This document shows positions 8,158 to 16,450 of a stretch of DNA of 64,000 nucleotides, in pieces. Position 1 is the stretch's first letter; each line of letters begins with the position of its first letter. This DNA comes from an uncultured Bacteroidales bacterium (lineage in GTDB: Bacteria; Bacteroidota; Bacteroidia; Bacteroidales; Paludibacteraceae): positions 24,512 through 88,511 of the forward strand of contig CACWZZ010000002.1 in assembly GCA_902765485.1 (NCBI GenBank), given 5' to 3'. A program made the position numbers and the translations under genes. The notes beneath the pieces are model-generated. The model saw nothing but the letters and a program-made list of their open reading frames with translations. It made no database searches and was not told where the DNA came from.

Positions 8158-9183
8158 ATGATCATACGAAGTAAAGCACCTTTGCGGCTGGGATTAGCCG
8201 GTGGCGGGACGGACGTGTCGCCCTATTCAGATTTATATGGTGGAGCTATTCTGAATGCCACTATTTCGCTGTATGCCTATACGACGATCGAACCGCTGGA
8301 GGACGGCAAGATTGTTTTCTCTTCGCCCGACGCGGGTCTGGAAGAGGTGTATGATAGTTGCGAAGAGTTGGACACGAAGGGCTATTTTGTGCTCGCCAAG
8401 GGCGTTTATAACCGCGTGGTGAAGGACTTTGCGCACAAGCCGCTTTCGTTCCGCATCACGAGCCATGTCGATTCGCCTGCCGGAAGTGGTTTAGGTACGT
8501 CCAGTACGTTGGTAGTCAGTATATTAGGTGCTTTTGCCGAATGGCTGAAGTTGCCGTTGGGCGAGTACGATTTGGCACGGCTGGCATACGAGATCGAGCG
8601 GATTGATTTGCAGATGGCAGGCGGCAAGCAAGACCAGTACGCCGCGACGTTCGGAGGGTTCAACTATATGCAGTTTCTGCAAGACGACAAAGTGATCGTG
8701 AACCCCTTGAGGATCCGTCAGCGGTACCAAGACGAGCTGGCGCACAATTTGTTACTCTATTACACCGAGACGAGCCACGTCTCCGCCGAGATCATTCAAG
8801 GTCAGATTGACAATGTGAAGGCGAAGAACAACAAGTCGATCGAAGCCATGCACCAGTTGAAGGAGCAGGCCGTTTGGATGAAAGAGAGCCTGCTGAAAGG
8901 CGATATAGACGCGATCGGCGAGATCCTCCATTTCGGCTGGGAACACAAGAAAAAGACCGCTTCGGGTATTACGAACCCGCTGCTGGACGAGATATACAAA
9001 ACGGCTGTTGAGGCAGGTGCGACCGGCGGCAAAGTGAGCGGCGCAGGCGGCGGAGGATTTATGTTCTTCTACTGCCCGGGCACCAGCCGCTACGCTGTGG
9101 AGAAAGCGCTGTGCGAGAAATTCTCCGGTCAAGTGAAACGATATGAATTTACCCAAGAAGGACTGAAAACATGGACACTATAA
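8158..9183 (+). CDS. hddA: D-glycero-D-manno-heptose 7-phosphate kinase (GHMP family)
   Basis: 341 residues of the GHMP kinase fold: MIIRSKAPLRLGLAGGGTDV, the phosphate-binding loop SPAGSGLGTSSTLVVS, and the C-terminal motif KVSGAGGGGFMFFYC. The kinase puts the 1-phosphate on heptose 7-phosphate in the GDP-D-alpha-heptose route. That specificity is inferred from the next two genes, gmhA and a fused hddC-gmhB, which supply the other steps. The ATG at 8158 is chosen over a TTG at 8143 that lies in the upstream repeat. Its 3' end overlaps gmhA by 13 bp, which suggests translational coupling. Confidence 0.9.
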   Translation: MIIRSKAPLRLGLAGGGTDVSPYSDLYGGAILNATISLYAYTTIEPLEDGKIVFSSPDAGLEEVYDSCEELDTKGYFVLAKGVYNRVVKDFAHKPLSFRITSHVDSPAGSGLGTSSTLVVSILGAFAEWLKLPLGEYDLARLAYEIERIDLQMAGGKQDQYAATFGGFNYMQFLQDDKVIVNPLRIRQRYQDELAHNLLLYYTETSHVSAEIIQGQIDNVKAKNNKSIEAMHQLKEQAVWMKESLLKGDIDAIGEILHFGWEHKKKTASGITNPLLDEIYKTAVEAGATGGKVSGAGGGGFMFFYCPGTSRYAVEKALCEKFSGQVKRYEFTQEGLKTWTL

Positions 9184-9749
9184 GACGCTCGATCGAAGCG
9201 AGTATTGCGACGAAGCAAGAGATTTTAGCCACGCCAGCGTTGCTGGAACGCATTGAGACGGTGGCAGAAGTGATGGTGAAAGCGTTGCGCGAGGGCAAAC
9301 GGATCCTTTGGTGCGGCAACGGCGGCAGCGCAGCCGATGCGCAGCATTTGGCGGCAGAGCTGTCGGGACGTTTCTATTACGACCGCCCGCCGCTTAATTC
9401 GGAGGCGATGCATTGCAACACGTCGTACCTTACTGCGGTCGCAAACGACTACGGCTATGACCTGATTTATTCGCGCATGATCGACGGCGCGTGCCACCCG
9501 GGCGACGTGCTGGTCGGTATTTCGACGTCCGGCAATTCGAAGAATATTTGCAATGCGTTTCGCAAAGCGAAAGAGTTGGGCGTGATCACAATCGCCATGA
9601 CCGGAGCGAGCGGAGGCGAGATGAAAGAATTGGCAGATTTCCTGCTCAATGTGCCTTCGACCGACACGCCGCGCATTCAGGAGAGCCATATTATGCTCGG
9701 ACATATTATTTGCGAGATCGTAGAGGCTCGCATGTTCCCCCGTGTTTAG
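9171..9749 (+). CDS. gmhA: Phosphoheptose isomerase
   Basis: 192-residue SIS-domain protein that isomerises sedoheptulose 7-phosphate to D-glycero-D-manno-heptose 7-phosphate. Seen: ILWCGNGGSAADAQHLAAEL (substrate loop), GRFYYDRPPL, GISTSGNSKNI, and PRIQESHIMLGHIICEIVE near the end, with the E and H of the metal/catalytic site. The length is typical for GmhA. It overlaps hddA by 13 bp and the next gene by 8 bp, a tightly packed operon holding the full heptose activation pathway. Confidence 0.93.
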   Translation: MDTIRRSIEASIATKQEILATPALLERIETVAEVMVKALREGKRILWCGNGGSAADAQHLAAELSGRFYYDRPPLNSEAMHCNTSYLTAVANDYGYDLIYSRMIDGACHPGDVLVGISTSGNSKNICNAFRKAKELGVITIAMTGASGGEMKELADFLLNVPSTDTPRIQESHIMLGHIICEIVEARMFPRV

Positions 9750-10944
9750 CGAAGCTATCATATTAGCCGGCGGTTTCGGGACTCGTTTGAGCCACGTGGT
9801 GAGCAACGTCCCAAAGCCGATGGCGCCGGTGTACGGCAAGCCTTTCCTATGCTATCTGATGGACAGGCTCGTCGATGCCGGCATAGAGCGTATCGTGCTT
9901 GCCACGGGCTACAAACACGAGGTAATTGAGTCCTATTTCGGTACTTCGTACCGCGGCGTGGAGATCATTTATTCGCAGGAAGAGACACCCCTTTTCACCG
10001 GTGGCGCTATCGTGCAGGCGGCACGAAAACTGGAAACGGAGCATTTTGTAGTCCTCAACGGAGATACCCTTTTCGATATTGATTTTGAGGAACTTGCGCA
10101 GGCGCATGAGCGTCAGAATGCGTCTATCACGATTGCCCTTCGGGCGGTAGCAGACACAGCGCGTTACGGCGCGGTCAGTTGCGCAGAAGACGGACGAATC
10201 GCGGCGTTTAATGAGAAAGAGGCGAGCGCCGGAGCGGGAGTTATCAACGGCGGGATCTATGTGATCAACCGTGCGTGGCTTCTGGGGCAAGAGTTGCCGG
10301 GTAAGTTCTCTTTCGAGAAAGAGTTGCTGCAGCCGATGGCGGGCAAAGAAGCGATCTACGGCGTAGAGTTTCATTCGTATTTCATCGACATCGGTGTGCC
10401 GGAGGACTATTTCCGCGCGCAGCGGGAGTTCAAGGCGCTGTTCCCTGCCGATGAGTTTCTGTTTCTCGACCGCGACGGCGTGCTCAATGTGCAGATTCAC
10501 GGGGATTACGTTCGTTCATGGGGTCAATGGAAATGGATGGACGGTATGCCGGAGCAGCTTGCCCAATGGGCGAAGGAGTATAAGCGCGTTTTTCTGGTCA
10601 CGAACCAGCAGGGCGTGGGCAAAGGGCTGATGAGCGAAGCCGATTTAGCGGAGATCCACCGACACATGCTGGAGGAGGTAAAGGCGGCAGGCGGACGGAT
10701 CGACGGGATCTATGTCTGCACGGACTTGGAGGGCAGTCACAGCCCTTGCCGCAAACCCGCTATCGGCATGGCGCTGCAGGCGCAGAGAGATTTTCCTGAA
10801 GTGGATTTTCACCGCTCTATCATGATCGGCGACAGTGTATCCGATATGCTTTTCGCGCGCAACGCGCAAATGCGGGCGGTCTATATTTCTAAAAAAAATC
10901 CCGTGCCGGAGGAGGTACGGGATGTTACAGATTTAATTTTATAG
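9742..10944 (+). CDS. Fused heptose-1-phosphate nucleotidyltransferase / heptose bisphosphate phosphatase
   Basis: 400 residues, GTG start, 8-bp overlap with gmhA. Residues 1-230 are a sugar-nucleotide transferase of the HddC type (AIILAGGFGTRL, VPKPMAPVYGKPFL, LNGDTLFDID, GVINGGIYVI). Residues 235-400 are a GmhB-type HAD-IIIA phosphatase (FLDRDGVLN with DxD, LVTNQQGVGKG, CRKPAIGM, IGDSVSDM). Together they would remove the 7-phosphate and then add GMP. The usual GmhB zinc loop is shortened: VCTDLEGSHSPCRKP keeps two cysteines and a histidine only. With HddA and GmhA this completes GDP-D-glycero-alpha-D-manno-heptose. Specificity for GTP is inferred from the pathway. Confidence 0.88.
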   Translation: MFSEAIILAGGFGTRLSHVVSNVPKPMAPVYGKPFLCYLMDRLVDAGIERIVLATGYKHEVIESYFGTSYRGVEIIYSQEETPLFTGGAIVQAARKLETEHFVVLNGDTLFDIDFEELAQAHERQNASITIALRAVADTARYGAVSCAEDGRIAAFNEKEASAGAGVINGGIYVINRAWLLGQELPGKFSFEKELLQPMAGKEAIYGVEFHSYFIDIGVPEDYFRAQREFKALFPADEFLFLDRDGVLNVQIHGDYVRSWGQWKWMDGMPEQLAQWAKEYKRVFLVTNQQGVGKGLMSEADLAEIHRHMLEEVKAAGGRIDGIYVCTDLEGSHSPCRKPAIGMALQAQRDFPEVDFHRSIMIGDSVSDMLFARNAQMRAVYISKKNPVPEEVRDVTDLIL

Positions 10945-11031
10945 CTGTCAGCTATCAGCCTTCAGAAGTCAGCTATCAGCCGTCAGATGTCAGATGTCAG
11001 CTATCAGCCTTCAGAAGTCAGATTTCAGTTT
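10943..11031. repeat. TCAGCTATCAGC-type degenerate tandem repeat between convergent genes
   Basis: About 90 bp of TCAGCTATCAGCC, TTCAGAAG and GTCAGATG units fill the space between the hddC-gmhB fusion stop and the thiL stop. The same wording recurs in ruvA, the nadR-like gene and at 63878. Confidence 0.9.
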
Positions 11032-12077
11032 TCAAAGGCATTGAAGCCTTGCGCTTTGAGACCTATTTCTTCGCCGTTGCGACCGATGAGGTTGCAGCCG
11101 TATTCGGGTTTGGTAATATGCCCGATGATATAGAGGTCGTCGATCGGGATGAGCTTCTCGTAGTCGTTGATGGAGCAGGTGAAGAGCAGTTCGTAGTCTT
11201 CTCCGCCGTTGAGTGCACAAGTGACGATATTGAGGTTCATCTCCTCCGCCAGCGCGGCTGCTTCGTAGTCGATCGGCAGCTTGTCCTCATAGACGCAGCA
11301 CCCCACTCCTGATTGGGAGCAGATATGCAGTAACTCGGAGGAGAGCCCGTCGGAGACATCCATCATCGCGGTCGGCTTGACGCCCGCTTTGCGCAGGGCT
11401 TCGAGGATGTCACGCCGTGCTTCGGGTTTGAGTTGGCGCTCGAGGAGGTACTCTTTGCCCTCGAAAGCCCCCTCCGTCTCCCCCGTGGAGGGGGAGAGAT
11501 TAGTGCCATAGTTGGTAGAACGATGCACCATAAGTTCGCGCTCCAAGAGCTGGAGACCCATGTACGCCGTGCCGAGGTTGCCGGAGACGCAGATGAGGTC
11601 GTTCAGCTTGGCACCGTTGCGATAGACGATGTCTTTGGCAGCCGCCACGCCGAGGCAAGTGATGGAGATCGTCAGTCCGGTCATAGAGGAGCAGGTGTCG
11701 CCTCCGACGAGATCGACGTTGTACCGCTCGCAGGCAAGGCGGATGCCGGAATAGAGTGCCTCGATGTCTTCTACCGAGAAGCGCTTGGAGATACCGAGCG
11801 AGACGGTAATCTGGGTCGGTGTGCCGTTCATGGCGTAGATGTCCGAGAAATTGACCACCGCCGCCTTGTATCCAAGGTGCTTGAGCGGCACGTATTCCAA
11901 GTTAAAATGAATGCCTTCGAGCAGCATGTCGGTCGTCATGAGGACGCGCTTGGAGCCGAAGTCCATGACCGCGCAGTCGTCGCCCACGCCTTTTTTGGTG
12001 GAAGGCTGGACGTGTTTGAGATCCTTTGTCAGATGTTTGATGAGTCCGAACTCACCGTATTTGGAGATTTCAGTCAT
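11025..12077 (-). CDS. thiL: Thiamine-monophosphate kinase with a palindromic insertion
   Basis: A 350-residue ThiL/AIR-synthase-fold kinase that phosphorylates thiamine monophosphate to the diphosphate. Seen: GVGDDCAVMD (Mg/ATP), TTDMLLEGIHF, AVVNFSDIYAMNGTP, LVGGDTCSS, AMMDVSDGLSSEL and NGGEDYELLFT. Between LLERELMVHRS and EYLLERQLKPEARRD the loop is lengthened by about ten residues around NLSPSTGETEGAFEG, encoded by a GC-rich palindrome (11466-11500). It faces the heptose operon across a repeat array; its start is preceded by another tandem repeat (12079-12112). It may be read together with the secreted-protein gene upstream. Confidence 0.93.
   Translation of the reverse strand: MTEISKYGEFGLIKHLTKDLKHVQPSTKKGVGDDCAVMDFGSKRVLMTTDMLLEGIHFNLEYVPLKHLGYKAAVVNFSDIYAMNGTPTQITVSLGISKRFSVEDIEALYSGIRLACERYNVDLVGGDTCSSMTGLTISITCLGVAAAKDIVYRNGAKLNDLICVSGNLGTAYMGLQLLERELMVHRSTNYGTNLSPSTGETEGAFEGKEYLLERQLKPEARRDILEALRKAGVKPTAMMDVSDGLSSELLHICSQSGVGCCVYEDKLPIDYEAAALAEEMNLNIVTCALNGGEDYELLFTCSINDYEKLIPIDDLYIIGHITKPEYGCNLIGRNGEEIGLKAQGFNAFEN
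11466..11500. repeat. GC-rich palindromic element inside thiL
   Basis: CCCCCTCCGTCTCCCCCGTGGAGGGGGAG forms a CTCCCCC/GGGGGAG hairpin; translated in frame as LSPSTGETEGAFEG. Confidence 0.8.
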
Positions 12078-12078
12078 G

Positions 12079-12112
12079 AGAGTTGAAAGTTGAAAGTTGA
12101 AAGTTGAAAGTT
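12079..12112. repeat. GTTGAAA tandem repeat upstream of thiL
   Basis: Four copies of AGTTGAA in the 33-bp gap between the thiL start and the stop of the next secreted-protein gene. Confidence 0.9.
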
Positions 12113-13814
12113 AACGCTGTTTTATGCCTCTTACATCGTAGATTTGTCCTTCGTACATCAGCCAGAGTTGGCCATTTCGGAGGAGTTTAGAACCCCTCTC
12201 CGTCTCTCCCCTCAAGGGAGAGAGGGTGTTTTCAATGCCGGTGGCTGTATTCTTGCGCGCAAGGCGGATGGATGCAATGCCACCGTCGCCGCTGCTTTGG
12301 GCGGAGACGACAGAGAGCATAAAAGGTTGCTGTTGCTCCACGACTAAGGTGTTGCCGGCTACTAGCAACTTGGTTTTGGAGCCAAAGGCTTCTCCGTTGA
12401 TATAGAATTCCACTTCTCTTTCTTTACTCGCCATGGAGGTGAGGACGACGGTGTCACAGGCAGGGAGGAAGAGTTCAACGTGGGTCTTTCCCGCAATCTC
12501 ACGGCTGTAGTCCTCGTCAGTCTTGGAGAAGCGCCATTTCTTGGTCGCATCCCACCCGTAAGCACTCTTGACCCAACTGCTCTCGGAGCCATCAAAGACG
12601 ATCAGCGAGTCCGTGAAAGCGACAGGTGTTACGGGCTGAAAATCAGTAGTATAAGTAGCCGTTGAGCCGTTCAATGCCGTGATCGTAATTTCATTCCCGT
12701 TTTGGCTCCAAGCGGCTCTTTCGGAGAGGATGTAACTCTCCACCTCGGGCACAGGATCGCCCTGCATATACCATCCTCGGATGATGTTTTCTCCCTCGTT
12801 GATAAAGGCATAATAGCCGTTGGAGAGCACCACTTCGTTGATCGCTTTGGCAGCCGAGTCCACGGGTTGCGGTTCCACTTGGGGCTCACCGGGCGTAGTT
12901 GCGTTCCAGCGCGTGTATTGGTAGATCGGCGTGTCTTTTTTCGAATCGGAAGTGGTGTAGAAAACGGAGTCATTGAGCCAAGCAAGGGACTCACCCTGTT
13001 CCTCCTTCACATATGCCGCGATCTGGACCGGAAGACGGGTGGCAGTAGTTGCGAGCGACTCATTATTCAGGCGCTCCCAGAGGAGAATATAACTCTCATT
13101 CTTGATTGCCATCCATTTGCCGTCCGGCGAGATGTCGCCGCCGTTAGCAAGTTTGAACTTGCTGCCGTTGCCCAGCGCACAGACCTCCGTAAGACGTTGT
13201 ACACCGGAGCCATAGTCGGTGCGGAAAGGCAGTTTGTAAAGATGACACACGCCGTCCACCTTGTCCGCAATATAGAACATCTGCTCTATATTGTCGTACA
13301 TGAGTGTCTCTGTGTTATGGGCATTGTTGTCGGGGTAGCCGAAACAGATGGTATTGACCGTGACGGTCTGGGAGCCGGAAGTGATAGCGGGTTCCTCGAA
13401 ATAATAGATGTAGTATTGGTCGTTGAAAGCGAGATCGTTGTCTCCAATAGCCCCGACAAAGAGGTAGTTCTTGTTGTCATAAACACCGGTAGCGATGTCT
13501 TCCCAGTCGTCCCGTGAGTTATTGGGCGTCGTGAGGTTGAGGGTCATGGCGAGCGCGCCGGCAGGTGTGATGGCAATGATCTTGCGGTCCGAACCGGTGT
13601 TCTCGTCTCCGTGCGCCCAGAGGAAGCCGGGTGTGGTGCGCGAAGCAGCGAGCCCGCTGATCTCCTTCATGGTTTTCTTCAACTGAGTACCGCATTGGGT
13701 GCGTGTGAAATCATTGTAGAGCGTCAGCGAGTTGCCATCGTAATTGATGCCGCTTGCCGCCCATACTCCGCCACTCATGATGATGGCGATAAGAACCAAA
13801 CTAATCTTTTTCAT
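12111..13814 (-). CDS. Exported propeller-like protein with a shared C-terminal tail
   Basis: 567 residues from the ATG at 13814, where a clean signal peptide begins (MKKISLVLIAIIMSGGVWA). The N-terminal half has repeated strand-like blocks (ISGLAASRTTPGFLWAHGDE, KIIAITPAGALAMTL, DDWEDIATGVYDNKNYLFVG, GDISPDGKWMAIK). They suggest a beta-propeller related to SdiA-regulated or phytase-like esterase proteins, tentatively. The C-terminal third is unassigned. The last residues (LLRNGQLWLMYEGQIYDVRG) are a divergent copy of the tail found on the next ten secreted proteins; the linker before it comes from a palindrome at 12190-12229. Unlike the others it has its own promoter, right after the terminator of the LRR gene. 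Confidence 0.7.
   Translation of the reverse strand: MKKISLVLIAIIMSGGVWAASGINYDGNSLTLYNDFTRTQCGTQLKKTMKEISGLAASRTTPGFLWAHGDENTGSDRKIIAITPAGALAMTLNLTTPNNSRDDWEDIATGVYDNKNYLFVGAIGDNDLAFNDQYYIYYFEEPAITSGSQTVTVNTICFGYPDNNAHNTETLMYDNIEQMFYIADKVDGVCHLYKLPFRTDYGSGVQRLTEVCALGNGSKFKLANGGDISPDGKWMAIKNESYILLWERLNNESLATTATRLPVQIAAYVKEEQGESLAWLNDSVFYTTSDSKKDTPIYQYTRWNATTPGEPQVEPQPVDSAAKAINEVVLSNGYYAFINEGENIIRGWYMQGDPVPEVESYILSERAAWSQNGNEITITALNGSTATYTTDFQPVTPVAFTDSLIVFDGSESSWVKSAYGWDATKKWRFSKTDEDYSREIAGKTHVELFLPACDTVVLTSMASKEREVEFYINGEAFGSKTKLLVAGNTLVVEQQQPFMLSVVSAQSSGDGGIASIRLARKNTATGIENTLSPLRGETERGSKLLRNGQLWLMYEGQIYDVRGIKQR
12190..12229. repeat. GC-rich palindromic element in the tail linker
   Basis: CTCTCCCCTCAAGGGAGAGAG makes a stem; translated as NTLSPLRGETERG directly before the conserved tail. 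Confidence 0.8.
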
Positions 13815-13837
13815 CGTGTCAGAAAAGAAATTGCGCA

Positions 13838-13868
13838 CAAAGATACTGCTTTTTTTGCACATACACAA
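13838..13868 (-). promoter_or_regulatory. Bacteroidetes-type promoter
   Basis: On the minus strand, TTG (13866-13868), a 20-bp spacer and TATCTTTG (13838-13845), about 24 bp before the ATG at 13814. Its TTG is the end of the T-run of the preceding terminator. Confidence 0.8.
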
Positions 13869-13894
13869 AAAAAGCGCACAAAAAATGCGCTTTT
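13866..13894 (-). terminator. Rho-independent terminator after the 756-residue LRR gene
   Basis: On the minus strand AAGCGCA, a 7-nt loop and TGCGCTT are followed by a run of seven Ts. It lies about 107 bp after the LRR stop at 14001. Confidence 0.8.
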
Positions 13895-13929
13895 ACTATT
13901 TACAATTCCCAAATTAAGCCAATTAGGTA

Positions 13930-13997
13930 GTCAGCCCTGCATGGCTTGGGGGGAGACTAGTCTAACTAGTTTATCTAGTCTAACTAGTACAACTAGT
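13930..13997. repeat. Half-copy of the CCCTGCATGG hairpin plus an ACTAGT tandem array
   Basis: CAGCCCTGCATGGCTT keeps only the right arm of the hairpin that is complete at 21277, 27386, 29005 and 32351. It is followed by TCTAACTAGTTTATCTAGT units. Confidence 0.75.
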
Positions 13998-14000
13998 TTT

Positions 14001-16271
14001 TTATTGGACCTGTGCGCCTTGGGCGTTGTAGGTCTTGCCGTTGCGCTCGATGAGGAGTTGACCATCGCGAACGACCTTATTGGCTCTTCCCTTCAAGGAG
14101 GAGTCGGAGGTAGGCTGCTCGATGCCTTCCTTTGTGTCTTTAAAATATGCGATGAACGTTTGTGGCTCTGTAGAAGTAATAACCCTCGGGTTGTCGGTGT
14201 TACCGTCAGACCAATGGTCAAAAGCAAATCCGTCATTCGCTTCGGCATAAAGTACCGCCACAGAACTTGCGCAATCGCCGGAGAAAGTAACCGTAACTTT
14301 TCCTTTTATTTCATCTTCGCTTATACCTTGGATAGCCACAACTCCGGTAAAATTAGTGAAATGGTTCCACTCCGCGCGATAGGATTCCAAAGCGGAGCAA
14401 GGAACAGTTATTACCGCTGTTGTCGGAACATAATCAAACGCATCCTTGGCAGTACGGGGCGCGGTGGCAGGGTAAGCAATAATAGAAGATATTTTGTCAT
14501 TATTAGCAAAAGCTTCTTTCCCTATAGAGTCAACTGCTTCACCAATAGAAAGTTTGCTGATTGGGAGTCCGATAAAAGTTCGTCTACCTATGAATTTAAC
14601 AGAATTAGGGATTTGCAGTTCTCCTATTTTCTTGGTGTAAGAGCCGCAATAAGCAAATGCTTCGTCCGGGATTGTATCTAAATCGCTCAATATGATTCGT
14701 TCTGCTTGTACACACCAATAGAAAGCGTTTTTACCTATTTTCTTCACACCCTTGGGTAGATTGATAGCCCGCAGATTCACATTTTGTTGAAATGCTTCAT
14801 CGCCTATACAGACCAACGTATTGGGAAATACAACCGTTTCCAAAGAATCGGCATGAGAGAAAGCCGCCTCTCCGATTGTTTCGACGCCGTCCAAGAAAAT
14901 AACCGAGCGCAGGCTGTCACAATTCTGGAATGCTCCGGTTCCTATATTGGCAGCAGTAGTCAGTTCACGAACAGGCGCGCTAAAGAAAGCATAGTCCCCG
15001 ATTTGCTCGACTGTTTGCGGCATAGTAACGTCAACAAGGGATTCACATTCATCAAAAGCATAGTCCCCGATGGTTTGTAACTGTTCGCCGAGATAGGCCT
15101 TTCCCATTTGCTCGCAGCCATAAAAAGCTGATTCTCCGATTGACTTGAGCGAACGACCGGCGATAAACTCTGTCAATGCCGTATCATATCTAAAAGCCCT
15201 CGGATCGACATACTCCGCTCCATCCAAAAGGGTAACGGATGTTAGATTGTAACAATTCTCAAACGCACTCTCTCCAATAGATGCAGAGGTTGTCAAAGAA
15301 GCGATGCCGGTAGAATAAAATGCTTTGTTTCCAATTCGTTTGAGTGAAGACGGAAGTTCTACTTGTGCTAACTTATAGCAACTCTTAAAAGTCTCATCAC
15401 TTATTTCTTCCACGCCGTCGTGTACTGTCAGCGTCTGTAAGTTATCAAGTGCGCCAAAGAACACTTCTGGTTCAAGCACTTTGACTCCGCCACCAAAAGT
15501 AATGTTTGTCAGCGGACAATACGCAAAAGCCCGTTTCCCAAGAGAGGTGACGGCATCCGGGATAACGATCTCGTTCATTTTATTTGACGCAAAAGCCCCT
15601 ACTCCGATGGAATTAAGAGTTGAAGGCAATAAAACATCTGCAATATTGTTATCAGCAAATGCAGTACCTCCGATTTCGGTCAAACCTTCATTAAGAGTAA
15701 GCGAGATCATGTTATTTGCCTGAAATGCACTAACTCCTATGTGCTCGACCGAAGCAGGAATATTAACCATCGCGAGTTGATTGCTGAAGAAACTGAAATC
15801 TCCGATAGCTTTCAAACTACTGTTAAGCATAATAAGAGAATTTAGTTGACAGTTGTAAAAAGCATAGTCTCCGATAGAGTCCACCGACGCAGGAATGTCG
15901 ATCGATGTTATCGGTTCATCTTCCAAGATATGCGCACGCAACTTCTTCAAACCGGCAGGCAATGTAATAGATACCACTTGATTACTCATCACACCCAATA
16001 AATCCGTTACTATATAGGTCTTTCCATTTTTACTGACTGTGTTCGGAATAACAATGTTTAAATCTGTGCTTAGCGTATAACTAATTACTTGGTATTCTGC
16101 CGTCATGTCGTCATCGTAACACCAACAAACAGCATTAAAACCATCACCGGAAATGTAAATAGCTGTTGATAAACGCCCCTCATCGGTTGGACCACTATAA
16201 TCAATGCGTTCCGCCTGAACGGAGGTGATAGCCATAATGGCCGCTGCGATAAAAAGTAAAAGTTTTCTCAT
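14001..16271 (-). CDS. BspA-type leucine-rich repeat exported protein with the shared tail
   Basis: 756 residues from the ATG at 16271 (signal peptide MRKLLLFIAAAIMAITSVQA). Residues 90-620 are about twenty 22-24-residue LRR_5 repeats with the core I(G/P)xxAFxxCxxLxxVxLPxxVxxIG, as in BspA and Treponema surface adhesins. A C-terminal strand-rich module (GKVTVTFSGDCASSVAVLYA) follows. The tail VVRDGQLLIERNGKTYNAQG ends the chain and is preceded by EQPTSDSSLKGRAN, encoded by a palindromic element (14081-14118). The start is set by the signal peptide; the longer frame reads through leader DNA. A host or glycan binding role is usual for the family but not shown here. Confidence 0.85.
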   Translation of the reverse strand: MRKLLLFIAAAIMAITSVQAERIDYSGPTDEGRLSTAIYISGDGFNAVCWCYDDDMTAEYQVISYTLSTDLNIVIPNTVSKNGKTYIVTDLLGVMSNQVVSITLPAGLKKLRAHILEDEPITSIDIPASVDSIGDYAFYNCQLNSLIMLNSSLKAIGDFSFFSNQLAMVNIPASVEHIGVSAFQANNMISLTLNEGLTEIGGTAFADNNIADVLLPSTLNSIGVGAFASNKMNEIVIPDAVTSLGKRAFAYCPLTNITFGGGVKVLEPEVFFGALDNLQTLTVHDGVEEISDETFKSCYKLAQVELPSSLKRIGNKAFYSTGIASLTTSASIGESAFENCYNLTSVTLLDGAEYVDPRAFRYDTALTEFIAGRSLKSIGESAFYGCEQMGKAYLGEQLQTIGDYAFDECESLVDVTMPQTVEQIGDYAFFSAPVRELTTAANIGTGAFQNCDSLRSVIFLDGVETIGEAAFSHADSLETVVFPNTLVCIGDEAFQQNVNLRAINLPKGVKKIGKNAFYWCVQAERIILSDLDTIPDEAFAYCGSYTKKIGELQIPNSVKFIGRRTFIGLPISKLSIGEAVDSIGKEAFANNDKISSIIAYPATAPRTAKDAFDYVPTTAVITVPCSALESYRAEWNHFTNFTGVVAIQGISEDEIKGKVTVTFSGDCASSVAVLYAEANDGFAFDHWSDGNTDNPRVITSTEPQTFIAYFKDTKEGIEQPTSDSSLKGRANKVVRDGQLLIERNGKTYNAQGAQVQ
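14081..14118. repeat. GC-rich palindromic element in the tail linker
   Basis: CTTCCCTTCAAGGAGGAGTC followed by GGAGGTAGGCTG, the reverse form of the element in sprA (38532-38570). Translated as QPTSDSSLKGR. Confidence 0.8.
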
Positions 16272-16284
16272 AATGTTTGTTGTT

Positions 16285-16356
16285 TTAATGAGCCCAGGCT
16301 CGGTTAATATATGTTGTTTTTTTGTAACCCGGCGGAAAGCCAATCCCGCCGAGCTT
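16285..16356 (-). repeat. Duplicated leader module with two hairpins
   Basis: On the minus strand a CGGCGGGA-type stem is followed by an AACCGAGCC-GGCTC hairpin and AAAACAACAAAC before the ATG. Near-identical modules precede the genes starting at 17486 (17500-17572) and, in part, 20878. Confidence 0.7.
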
Positions 16357-16365
16357 AGAAGCCTA

Positions 16366-16450
16366 TCCTAGATCCTTCCCTAAGAGGAAGGACTTTTGCG
16401 CTTCCTGTTCCCAACACCCTTCCCTTCAGGGAGGGGGCGGGGGTAGGCTT
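16366..16450. repeat. Two palindromic elements between secreted-protein genes
   Basis: A TCCTTCC-GGAAGGA hairpin (16371-16393) and CCCTTCCCTTCAGGGAGGGG next to CGGGGGTAGGCTT (16416-16450). The second is an intergenic copy of the family inserted in sprA, mfd and thiL. Confidence 0.75.
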
